The notes under the pieces were generated by a model, which had not been told where the DNA came from, searched no databases, and saw only the letters and a list, made by a program, of their open reading frames with translations. From Aristolochia californica (Eukaryota > Streptophyta > Magnoliopsida > Piperales > Aristolochiaceae), in NCBI GenBank assembly GCA_029961685.1, contig JARWKL010000014.1:19974452-20038451 (forward strand): a stretch of DNA of 64,000 bases. The letters run 5' to 3'. This document shows positions 53,604-64,000 of the stretch, piece after piece (within the stretch, counting starts at the first letter, position 1; each line of letters begins with the position of its first letter). The position numbers and the translations under genes are program-made.

Positions 53604-56600
53604 GGATATTTTACTAGAGGCAAGACAACCCACTTTTTTGATATTTTAAAAAAAGCGGACCTAAAAAATCACTAATACTTTTTCAGCATTTGTGCATTCC
53701 AAATTTGGATGTTCAATTTTTTCAAACTTGAGTTTTCACTCTCCCAATTTTCTCGTAAACAAAAAGATAAGGCAAATATGTATCGCAACAAAAAGAAAAT
53801 TTTAGATTTTATGTATGCAAAAAAAATATGAATACTATAATAAATGTGAGTGAAGAAAATTATTTCACGTACTAAAAATGTACACCAAAGGCTTGTTATC
53901 CATGTTTGGGAAATTCCACTAGTACAACCCTAATTGCTTAGTGGAATTTTATAAGGAAGAGATTTCTAATTGATCCTAACAAGTTTTAAATGTGGTGGAT
54001 AAGCATGCAAGAAACATGTTGAAGATGCAAATGCCCTAATGATCCAAAAATTTCAAGGAGAAGAAAAACTTAAATTCTCAAGTTAACGTGTGGGGGGATA
54101 TTTACCAGAGCCAAACAACCCACATTCCACATTCTGCCTATTTTACAAAAACCGGACTTAAAAAATCATTGTTACTTTTTGGAATTATCTCTCATCACAT
54201 TTCATCATTTCCATTTTGGATGTTCAATTTTTTTTCAAACTTGAGTTTTCACTCTCCCAGTTTTCACGTAAACTAAAAGATAAGGCAAATATAGATCTCA
54301 AAAGAAGGAAAGTTTTAGAGTTTATGTTTGCAAAAAAATTTTGAAAACTATAATAAATGTGAGTGAAGAAAATTGTTTCACGCACTGAAAGTGAACTCAA
54401 AAGTTTTGTTATCCACGTTTGGGAAATTTCACAAGTACAACCCCTAATAGCTTGGTGGAATTGTATAAGAAAGAGATTTCTAATTGATCCTAACATGTTT
54501 TAAATGTGGTGGATATGCATCCCAGAAATATGTTGAAGATGCAAATGACCTAATGATCCAAAAATTTCAAAGAGTTGAAAAAATTATATTCTCAAGTTAA
54601 CGTTCATTGGGATATTTACTATAGCCAAAGAACCCACTTTTTTCCTATTTTACAAAAACCAGACCTAAAAAATCACAGATAATTTTTGGAATTGTCTCTC
54701 TCAGCATTTGTGCATTTCCATTTTGGATGTTCAATTTCTTTTAAAACTTGAGTTTTCACTCTTGTTGTTTTCTCGTAAATAAAAAGATCGGGCAAATATA
54801 GATCACAACAAAATGACAAGTTTAGAGTTTATGTATAAAAAAAAATTTGAAAACTATAATAAATGTGAGTGAAGAAAATTATTTCACAAACTAAAAATGA
54901 ACACCAAAGTTTTTTTATCGACGTTTGGGAAATTCCACTAGTACAACCCCTAATAGCTTGGTGGAATTTTATAAGAAAGAGATTTCTTATTGATCCTAAC
55001 TTGTTTTAAATGTGGTGGATATGCATGTCAGAAACATGTTGAAGAAGCAAATGACCTAATGATTCAAAATTTCAAGGAGAAGAAAAAATTAAATTCTCAA
55101 GTTATCGTGCGGTGGGATATTTACCAGAGCCAAACAAACCACTTTTTGCCTATTTAACAAAAAAGCGGACCTAAAAAATCAAAGATACTTTTTGGAATTA
55201 TCTCTCTCTGAATTTGTGCACTTCCATTTTGGATGCTCAATTTTGTTTCAAACTTGAGTTTTCACATTCCACTTTTCTCGTAAACAAAAAGATAACGCAA
55301 ATATAGATGACAACAAAATGAAAATTTTAGAGTTTATTATGTATGCAAAAAAATTTGAAAACTATAATCAATGTGAATGAAGAAAATTATCTCACGCACT
55401 AAAAATGAACACCAATGTTTTGTTATCCACGTTTGGGAAATTCCACTAGTACAACCCCCAATAGCTTGGTGAAATTTTATAAGAAAGAGATTTCTAATTG
55501 ATCCTAACATATTTTAAATGTGGTGAATATGCATGCCAAAAACATGTTGATGATGCAAATGACCTAATGATCCAAAAATTTCAAGGAGTAGAAAAAATTA
55601 AATTCTCAAGTTAACATGAGGTGGGATATTTACTAGATCCCAACAACCCAATTTTTGCCTATTTTAAAAAAACCGGACGTAAAAAATCACATATACTTTT
55701 TGGAATTATCTCTCTCAGCATTTGTGCATTTCCATTTTTTATGTTCAATATTTTTTCAAACATGAGTTTTCACTCCAGTTTTCTCGTAAACAAAAAGATA
55801 AGGCAAATATAGATCACAACAAAAAGAAAATTTAAGAGCTAAGTATGCAAAAAAATTCTAAAACTATAATAAATGAGAGTGAAGAAAATTATTTCACGCA
55901 CTAAAAATGAACACCAATGTTTTGTTATCCACGTTTTGGAAATTCCACTTGTACAACTCCTAATAGCTTGGTGGAATCTTATAAGAAAGAGATATCTAAT
56001 TCATCCTAACATGTTTTAAATGTGGTGGATATGCATGAAGATGCAAATGACGTAATGATGCAAAATTTTCGGGGTGTAGAAAAAATTAAATTCTCAAGTT
56101 AACGTACGGTGGGATATTTACTAGAACCAAAAAACCAACTTTTTGCCTATTTTACAGAAACTGGTCCATGAAAAATCACAGATACTTTTTGGAATTATCT
56201 CTCTTAGAATTTGTGCATTTCCATTTTGGATGTTCAATTTTTTTTCAAACTTGATTTTTCACTCACCCAATTTTCTCGTAAACAAAAAGATAAGGCAAAT
56301 ATAGATCACAACAAAATGAAAATTTAAGAGTTTATGCATGCAAAAAAATTCTAAAACTATAATAAATGTGAGTGAAGAAATTTATTTCACGCACTAAAAT
56401 TGAACACCAATGTTTTGATATCCACGTTTGGGAAATTCCACTAGTACAACCCCTAATAGCTTGGTGGAATTTTATAAGAAAGAGATTTCTAATTCATCCT
56501 AACATGTTTTAAATGTGGTGGATATGCATGAAGATGCAAATGACGTAATGATGCAAAAATTTCAGGGTGTAGAAAAAATTAAATTCTCAAGTCAACGTGC

Positions 56601-57110
56601 GGAGGGATATTTACCAAAGCCAAACAACCCACTTTTTGCCTCTTTTACAAAAAGCGGAGCTAACAAATCACAGATACTTTTTGGAATTATCGCTCTCAGC
56701 ATTTGTGCATTTCCATTTTGGATGTTCAATTTTTTTTCAAACTTGAGTTTTCTCTCCCCCAGGTTTCTCGTAAACAAAAAGATAAGGCAAATATATATCG
56801 TAACAAAATGAATATTTTAGAGTTTATGTATGCAAATAAATTACAAAACTATAATAAATGTGAATGAAAAAAATTATTTCAGGTAGTAAAAAAGAACACC
56901 AAAGTTTTGTTATCCACGTTTGGGAAATTCCACTAGTACAATCCCTAATAGATTAGTGGAATTTTAGAAGAAAGAGATTTCTAATTGATCCTAACATGTT
57001 TTAAATGTGGTGGATATGCATGCCAGAAACATGTTGAAGATGCAAATGACTTATTGATCCAAAAATTTCAAGGAGTATAAAAAATTAAATTCTCAAGATA
57101 TCGAGCTGTG

Positions 57111-57427
57111 GGATATTTACCAGACCCAAACAACCCACGTTTTGCTTATTTTATAGAAAGTGGACCTAAAAAATCACAGATACACTTTGGAATTATAACT
57201 CTCAGCATTTGTGCATTTCCATTGTGGATGTTCAATTTTTTTTCAAACTTGAGTTTTCACTCTCCTAGTTTTCTCGTAAACAAAAAAATAAGGCAAATAT
57301 AGATCACAACAAAAAGAAAATTTTAGATTTTATTACATATGCAAAAATAAATTGAAAACTATAATAAATGTGAGTGAAGAAAATTATTTCTCCTACTAAA
57401 AATTAACACGAAAGTTAACGTGAGGTG
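57111..57427 (+). repeat. Truncated monomer, 317 bp
   Basis: AAAATTAACACGAAAGTT joins AACGTGAGGTGGG at 57412-57416. In normal units AAGTT occurs in CCAAAGTTTTG and, about 190 bp later, in CTCAAGTTAACG. The intervening sequence is gone and one AAGTT is left. Confidence 0.9.
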
Positions 57428-58268
57428 GGATATTTACCAGAGCCCAACAACCCATTTTTTGCCTATTTTATAAAAATCGGTCCTTAAAAATCATAGATAC
57501 TTTTTGAAATCATCTCTCTCAGCAATTGTGGATTTCCAATTTGGATGTTCAATTTTTTTTCAAAATTGAGTTTTCACTCTCCCAGTTTTCTCATAAGCAA
57601 AAAGATAAGGCAAATATAGATCACAACAAAATGAAAATTTAAGAGTTTATGTATGCAAAAAAATTCTAAAACTATAATAAATGCGAGTGAAGAAAATTAT
57701 TTCACACAATAAAAAAGAACACCACAGTTTTGTTATCCATGTTCGGGAAAATCTACTAGTACAACCCCAGATAGCTTGTTGGAATTTTATAAGAAAGCGA
57801 TTTCTAATTGACCCTAACATCTTTTAAATATGGTTGATATGCATGCCAGAAACATGTTGAAGATACAAATGACCTAATGATCCAAAAATTTCAAGGATTA
57901 GAAAAAATTAAATTCGGAAGTTTTCTCGAAAACAAAAAAGATAAGGCAAATATTGATCACATCAAAATGAATATTTTAGAATTTGTGTATGCAAAAAAAT
58001 TTCAAAACTATAATAAATGTGGGTGAACAAAATTATTTCACGCACTAAAAATGAACACCAATTTTTGTTATCCACGTTTGGGAAATTCCACTAGTACAAC
58101 CCTTAATAGCTTGTTCAAATTTTATAAGACAGAGATTTCTATGGGATCCTAACATGTTTTAAATGTGGCGGATATGCGTGCCAGAAAAATGTTGAAAAAT
58201 CAAATGACGTAATGATCCAAAAATTTCAAGGAGTAGAAAAAATTAAATTCTTAAGTTAACATGCGGTG
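57428..58268 (+). repeat. Fused 841-bp unit spanning a deleted boundary
   Basis: AAATTCGGAAGTT joins TTCTCGAAAACAAAAAAG at 57918-57922. The end of one monomer (CTCAAGTT|AACG) is fused to the middle of the next (CCCAGTT|TTCTCG), so the usual GTGGGATATTTACC start and about 170 bp are missing. AGTT is common to both sides. The result is about 1.66 monomers without an internal boundary. Confidence 0.9.
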
Positions 58269-59273
58269 GGATATTTACCGGGGCCAAACAACCCACTTTT
58301 TGCCTATTTTACAAAAACTGGACGTAAAAATTCAAAGATACTTTTTAGAATTATCTCTCTCTGCATTTCTGCATTTCCATTTTGGATGTTCAATTTTTTT
58401 TTCAAACTTGAGTTTTCACTCTCCCTATTTTCTCGTATACAAAAAGATAAGGCAAATATAGATCACCACAAAATGAAAATTTTAAAGTTTATGTATGGAA
58501 AAAAATTTGAAACTATAATAAAGGTGAGTGAAGAATATTATTTCACGTACTAAAAATGAACACCAAAGTTTTGTTATCCACGTTTGGGAAATTCCACAAG
58601 TATAACCCCTAATAGCTTAGTGGAATTTTAAAACAAAAAGATTTCTAATTGATCCTAACATGTTTTAAATGTGGTGGATATGCATGCCAGAAACATGTTG
58701 AAGATGCAAATGACCTAATGATCCAAAAATTTCAAGGAGTAGAAAAAATTAAATTCTCAAGATATCGAGTTGTGGGATATTGTCTAGACGCAAACAACCC
58801 ACGTTTTGCCTTTTTTACAGAAAGCGGACCTAAAAAATCACAGATACACTTTGGAATTATCACTCTCAGCATTTGTGCATTTTCTTTATGGATGTTCAAT
58901 TTTTTTTCAAACTTGAGTTTTTCTCTCCCGTAAACAAAAAAATAAGGCAAATATAGATCACAACAAAATGAAAATTTTCTAGTTTATTACGTATGCAAAA
59001 ATAAATTGAAAACTATAATAAATGTGAGTGAAGAAAATTATTTCACGTACTAAAAATTAACACGAAAGTTTTGTTATCCAAGTTGCAAAAATTCTACTAG
59101 TACAACCCCAATAGCTTGGTGGAATTTTATAAGAAAGATATTTCTAATTGATCCTAACATGTTTTCAATGTGGTGGATATGCATGCCAGAAACATGTTGA
59201 AGATGCAAATGATGTAATGATCCAAAAATTTCAGGGTATAGAAAAAATTAAATTCTCAATTTAACGTGCAATG

Positions 59274-60794
59274 GTATATTTACTAGAGCCAAACAACCCA
59301 CTTTTTGCCTATTTTTTTTAAAAAAACGGACCTAAAAAATCACATATACTTTTTAGAATTATCCCTACCAGCAGTTGTGCATTTCTATTTTGGATGTTAA
59401 ATTTTTTTTCAAACTAGAGTTTTCACTCTCCCAGTTTTCTCGTAAAAAAAAGATAAGGCAAATATAGATCTCAACAACATGAAAATTTAAGAGTTTATGT
59501 ATGCAAAAAAAATTAAAACTACAATAAATAAGAGTGAAGAAAATTATGTCACGCACTAAAAATGAACTCCAATGTTTTGTTATCCACGTTTGGGAAATTA
59601 TACTAGTATAACCCCTAATAGCTTGGTGGAATTTTATTAGAAAGAGATTTGTAATTGATCCTAACATCTTTTAAATGTGGTGGATATGCATACTAAAAAG
59701 ATATTGAAGATGCAAATGACCTAATGATCCAAAAATTTCAAGTAGTACTAAAAATTAAATTCTCAAGTTAACGTGCGGTGGGTAAATTACCAGAGCAAAA
59801 CAACCCACTTTTTTCTAATTTTACAAAAAGTGGACTGACTAAATCACAGATACGTTTTGGAATTATCTCTCTCACCATTTGTGCATTTCCATTTTGGATG
59901 TTCAATTTTTTTTCAAACACAAGTTTTCACTCTCCTAGTATTCTCGTACACAAAAAGAAAAGGCAAATATAGATCACAACAAAATGAAAATTTTAGAGTT
60001 TATTATGTATGCAAAAAAATTTGAAAACTATAATAATTGTGAGTGAAGAAAATTAATTCACGCACTAAAAATGAACACCAATGTTTTGTTATCCACGTTA
60101 GGGAAATTCCACTAGTACAACCCCTAACAACTTGGTGGAATTTTATAAGAAATAGATTTCTAATTGATCATAACATGTTTTAAATGTGGTGAATATGCAT
60201 GCCAGAAACATGTTGAAGATGCAAATGACCTAATGATCCTAAAATTTCAAGGAGTAGAAAAAATTAAATTCTGAAGTTAAAGTGTGGTGGAATATTTACC
60301 AGAGCCAACACAACCCACTTTTTGCCTATTTTACAAAAAGCGGACCTAAAATATCACAGATACTTTTTGGAATTATCTCTCTCAGCATTTGTGCATTTCC
60401 ATTTTGGATGTTCAATTTTTTTCAAACTTGAGTTTTCACGCTCCCAGTTTTCTCGTAACCAAAAAGATAAGGCAAATATATATCGCAACAAAATGAAAAT
60501 TTTAGAGTTTATGCATGCAAAAAAATATGAAAACCATAATAAATGTGAGTGAAGAAAATTATTTAACGCGCTAAAATTGAACACCAAAGTTTTGTTATCC
60601 ACGTTTGTGAAATTCACTAGTACAACCCCTAATAGCTTGGTGGAATTTTATAAGAAAGAGATTTCTAATTGATCCGAACATGTTAAAAATGTGGTGCATA
60701 TGCATGCAAGAAACGTGTTGAAGATGCAAATGACCTAATGATTCAAAAATTTCAAGGAGTAGAAAAAAGAAAATTCTCATGTAAACGTGCGGTG
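59274..60794 (+). repeat. Recent duplication, left copy
   Basis: Units start at 59274, 59791 and 60290. The section corresponds to 62030-63490. Shared private variants: GTATAACCCC, TTTTATTAGAAAGAGATTTG, ACATCTTTTAAATG, AAAAAGATATTGAAG, CAAACACAAGTTTTCAC, TTAGGGAAATTCC, CCCCTAACAACTTGG, GTGAATATGCATGCC, AAAGTGTGGTGGAATATT and GCCAACACAACCCAC. Over about 260 bp from 60061 (matching 62755) I see only a handful of differences. The offset is 2744 bp at 59641 and 2694 bp at 60061. The 50-bp change is a deletion in the right copy. Confidence 0.88.
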
Positions 60795-61002
60795 GGATAT
60801 TTACCAAAGCCAAACAATCCACTTTTTGACTATTTTACAAAAAGCGGACCTAAAAAATCACAGATACTTTTTGGAATTATCTCTCTCAGCATTTGCGCAT
60901 TTCCTTTTTGGATTGTCAATTTTTTTTTCAAACTTGAGTTTTTCACTCTGCCAGTTTTCTCGTAAACAAAAAGATGAGGCAAACAACCCACTTTTTGTGG
61001 TG
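60795..61002 (+). repeat. Truncated monomer, 208 bp, with 18-bp direct repeat
   Basis: AAGATGAGGCAAA is joined near 60980 to CAACCCACTTTTTG and then directly to TGGTGGGTTATTTACC. CAAACAACCCACTTTTTG therefore occurs at both 60980-60997 and 61019-61036. CAAA, common to GGCAAATATAG and GCCAAACAACC, sits at the first junction. At least two joins are needed. Confidence 0.85.
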
Positions 61003-62029
61003 GGTTATTTACCAGAGCCAAACAACCCACTTTTTGCCAATTTTACAAAAAGCCGACCTAAAAAATCACCGATATACTTTTTGGAATTATCTCTCTCAGC
61101 ATTTGTGCATTTCCATTTTGAAGGTTCAATTTCTTTTCAAACTTGACTTATCACTCTCCTAGTTTTCATGTAAAAAAAAAGCTAAGGCAAATATAGATCT
61201 CAAGAAAATTAAAATTTTAGAGTTTCTTATGTATGCAAAAAAAATTTAAAACTATAATATATGTAAGTGAAAAAAAATATTTCACGCACTAAAAATGAAC
61301 TCCAAAGTTTTGTTATCCTCGTTTGGGAAATTCCACAAGTACAACTGCTAATAGCTTGGTGGAATTTTTTAAGAAAGAGATTTCTAATTCATCCTAACAT
61401 GTTTTAAATGTGGTGAATATGCATGTCAGAAACCTATTGAAGATGCAAATGACCTAATGATCCAAAAATTTTGGACTAGAAAAAATTAAATTCTCCAGTT
61501 TACGTGCGGTGGGATTTTTACTAGTGCCAAACAACACACTTTTTGTTTTTTTACAAAAAGCGGACCTAAAAATTCACAACTACTTTTTGGAAATATCTCT
61601 CTCAGCATGTGTGCATTTCCATTCTGGATGTTCAATTTTTTTTCAAACTTGAGTTTTCACTCCCCCAGTCTTCTTGTAAAAAAAAAAAGATATGGCAAAT
61701 ATAGATCACAACAAAATTAAAATTTTAGAATTTATGTACGCAAAAAAATTTGAAAACTATAATAAATGTGAGTGAAGAAAATTATTTCACGCACTAAAAA
61801 TGAACACCAAAGTTTTGTTATCCACGTTTAGGAAATTCCACTAGTACAACCCATAATAGCTTTGTGGAATTTTATAAGAAAGAGATTTCTAATTGACCCT
61901 AACTTGTTTTAAATGTGGTGAATATGCATGCTAGAAAAATGTTGAAGATGCAAATGACCTATTGATCCAAAAATTTCAACTAGTAGAAAACAAATAAATT
62001 CTAGAGTTAACGTGAGCAGGGATATTTAC
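61003..62029 (+). repeat. Two ordinary units between duplication copies
   Basis: Units start at 61003 and 61512. They have normal length and order, with private variants such as TCTCAAGAAAATTAAAATT (61198) and a lengthened A run after CTTGTAAA (61675). I see nothing else here. Confidence 0.85.
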
Positions 62030-64000
62030 CAGAGCCCAATAACCCACTTTTTGCCTATTTTAGAAAATCGGACCTAAAAAATCACATATACTTTTTGTAA
62101 TTATCTCTCTCAGCATTTGTGCATTTCCTTTTTGGATATTCAATTTTTTTTCAAACTTGTGTTTTCACTCTCCCAGTTTTCTCGTACACAAAAATATAAG
62201 GCAAAAATAGATCACAAAAAAAATGAAAATTTAAGAGTTTATGTATGCAAAAAAAATTAAAACTACGATAAATGTGAGTGAAAAAAATTATGTCACGCAC
62301 TAAAAATGAACACCAGTGTTTTGTTATCCATGTTTGGGAAAATATACTAGTATAACCCCTAATAGCTTGGTGGAATTTTATTAGAAAGAGATTTGTAATT
62401 GATCCTAACATCTTTTAAATGTGGTGGATATGCATACCAAAAAGATATTGAAGATGCAAATGACCAGAGCGGTGGGTCAATTACTAGAGCCAAACAACCC
62501 ACTTTTTGCCTATTTAACAAAAAGCGGACCGAAAAAATCACAAATACGTTTTGGAATTATCTCTCTCACCATATGTGCATTTCCATTTTGGATGTTCAAT
62601 TTTTTTTCAAACACAAGTTTTCACTCTCCTAGTTTTCTCGTACACAAAAAGATAAGACAAATATAGATCACAACAAAATGAAAATTTTAGAGTTTATTAT
62701 GTATGCAAAAAAATTTGAAAACTATAATAATTGTGAGTGAAGAAAATTAATTCACGCACTAAAAATGAACACCAATGTTTTGTTATCCACGTTAGGGAAA
62801 TTCCACTAGTACAACCCCTAACAACTTGGTGGAATTTTATAAGAAAGAGATTTCTAATTGATCCTAACATGTTTTAAATGTGGTGAATATGCATGCCAGA
62901 AACATGTTGAAGATGCAAATGACCAAATGATCCTAAAATTTCAAGGAGAATAAAAAATTAAATTCTCAAGTTAAAGTGTGGTGGAATATTTACCAGAGCC
63001 AACACAACCCACTTTTTGCCTATTTTACAAAAAGCGGACCTAAAATATCACAGATACTTTTTGGAATTATCTCTCTCAGCATTTGTGCATTACCATTTTG
63101 GATGTTCAATTGTTTTACAAACTTGAGTTTTCACTCTCCCAGTTTTCTCAAAAACAAAAAGATAAGGCAAATATATATCGCAACAAAATGAAAATTTTAG
63201 GGTTTATATATGCAAAAAAATATGAAAAATGTAATAAATGTGAGTGAGGAAAATTATTTCACGCACTAAAATTGAACACCAAAGTTTTGTTATCCACGTT
63301 TGGGAAATTGCACTAGTACAACCCCAGATAGCTTGGTGGAATTTTATAAGAAAGAGATTCCTAATTGATCCTAACATGTTTTAAATGTGGTGGATATGCA
63401 TACCAGAAACATGTTGAAGATGCAAATGACCTAATGATCTAAAAATTTCACGGAGTAGAAAATATTAAATTCTCAAGTTAATGTGCGGTGGGATATTTAC
63501 CAAAGCCAAACAACCCACTTTTTGCCTATTTTACAAAAACCGGACCTAAAAAATCACAGATACCTTTTGGAATTATCTCTCTCAACATTTGTGCATTTCC
63601 ATTTTGGATGTTCATTTTTTTTCAAACTTGAGTTTTCACTCTCCCTGTTTTCTCGGAAACAAAAATATAAGGCAAATATAGATCACAACAAGAGGAAAAT
63701 TTTAGATTTTATGTACGAAAAAAATTTGAAAACTATAATAAATGTGAGTGATGAAAATTTTTTCTCGTACTAAAAATGAATACCAAAGTTTTGTTATCCA
63801 CGTTTGGGAAATTCCACAAGTATAACCCCTAATAGCTTGGGGAATTTTAGAAGAAAGAGATTTCTAATTGATCCTAACATGTTTTAAATATGGTGGATAT
63901 GCTTGCCAGAAACATGTTGAAGATGCAAATGACCTAATGATCCAAAAATTTCAAGGAGTAGAAAAACTTAAATTCTCAAGTTAAAGTGCGGTGGGTTATT
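62030..64000 (+). repeat. Recent duplication, right copy, and array end
   Basis: Units start at 62030, 62475, 62984, 63491 and a stub at 63994. The section corresponds to 59274-60794 up to about 63490. At about 62463 GCAAATGACC joins AGAGCGGTGGG, removing about 50 bp present in the left copy (TAATGATCC to TTAACGT), so unit 62030 is 445 bp. The window ends inside a monomer, so the array continues to the right. Confidence 0.88.

Larger units (their letters stand above)
53604..59273 (+). repeat. Array section 12: irregular units
   Basis: Units start at 53604, 54106, 54610, 55115, 55624, 56112, 56605, 57111, 57428, 58269 and 58775. Unit 53604 lacks GGAATTATCTCTCT (TACTTTTTCAGCATTTG near 53685). 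Units 55624 and 56112 both lack CCAGAAACATGTTG (GCATGAAGATGCAAATG at about 56035 and 56527) and share AATTCATCC, ATTCTAAAAC and GACGTAATGATGCAAAA, so their right parts are neighbouring copies. Units 57111 and 58775 share ATATCGAG and TAGAC(C/G)CAAACAACCCACG. Units 57111 and 57428 are deletion-bearing (separate entries). Confidence 0.83.
1..64000. repeat. Satellite array, ~505-bp monomer, head-to-tail
   Basis: The whole window, except 27026-27224, is one tandem repeat. I phased units on the GGAT of the conserved GTGGGATATTTACC; every unit reads in the same orientation. Spacing is almost always 498-512 bp. Landmarks by offset from GGAT: AACAACCCAC (20), AGCGGACC (50), AATTATCTCTCTCAGCATTTG (about 80), TTTTGGATGTTCAA (112), a T7-T9 tract (125), CTCGTAAACAAAAAGATA (164), AACAAAATGAAAATTTTAGA (198), an A6-A8 tract (228), CACGCACTAAAAATGAACA (275), CACGTTTGGGAAATTCCA (310), CTAATAGCTTGGTGG (341), ATGCATGCC (412) and CAAGTTAACGTGCGG (about 490). 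Two size classes differ by a 3-bp indel, GAGTTTATTATG versus GAGTTTATG, near offset 217. No gene is supported anywhere: the longest open frame is 154 codons and all are monomer translations. Conserved SpeI (ACTAGT), HpaI (GTTAAC) and NsiI (ATGCAT) sites predict a ladder of about 505 bp. The family is not recognised. Confidence 0.97.

Noticed and set aside
1..64000. AAGGAG in TTTCAAGGAGTAG as ribosome-binding sites, and TATAATAAATG as promoter boxes
   Set aside because: Both are fixed words of the monomer, occur once per unit and do not precede any credible gene. The sequence is eukaryotic satellite.
1..64000. AATAAA polyadenylation signals and T runs as terminators
   Set aside because: ACTATAATAAATGTGAG and the T8 tract are monomer constants. 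No transcription unit is associated with them.
1..64000. CRISPR array or integron-like cassette array
   Set aside because: The repeats are about 505 bp with no unique spacers; the whole unit is repeated and diverges gradually.

Overview
This 64 kb window is, apart from one 199-bp interruption, a single uninterrupted satellite-DNA array. A strongly A+T-rich monomer of about 505 bp repeats head to tail, always in the same orientation. I count about 127 complete or partial units. No protein-coding gene, rRNA, tRNA, CRISPR array or prokaryotic operon can be supported. The many 60-150-codon open frames are the same few monomer segments translated again and again in every frame.

Organism: the only non-satellite DNA is at 27026-27224. 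It carries TGGTATCAGAGC, the classic primer-binding site complementary to the 3' end of plant initiator tRNA-Met, used mainly by Ty1/copia LTR retrotransposons. With the long A+T-rich satellite, this points to a flowering-plant (or other land-plant) heterochromatic, centromeric or subtelomeric block. I do not recognise the satellite family or the species.

Layout: the array is a patchwork of copied multi-monomer blocks. (1) 5060-7086 is echoed at 10220-13269, which has two additional monomers. (2) 14292-17322 is echoed at 24987-27690, with one monomer fewer. (3) A three-monomer block at 20817-22394 is repeated at 22898-24467, including a rare internal 55-bp duplication. (4) 27690-35702 is a seven-monomer higher-order repeat of about 3.5 kb, with two full copies and a third shortened one. 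(5) Units at 35703-37215 copy 17323-18841 from 18.4 kb away. (6) 45529-53603 is built mainly on a three-monomer (1.52 kb) higher-order repeat. (7) 53604-59273 is irregular, with several deletion-truncated units. (8) 59274-60794 and 62030-63490 are a very similar, probably recent duplication.

How it evolves: many junctions are readable by eye. Several deletions sit at short direct microhomologies, often AGTT. Two small insertions contain inverted local sequence, as expected of replication template switching. Variation is concentrated at CpG positions in the C-to-T / G-to-A direction, as expected of methylated, silenced DNA. All unit boundaries and block equivalences were read by eye; no alignment was run.
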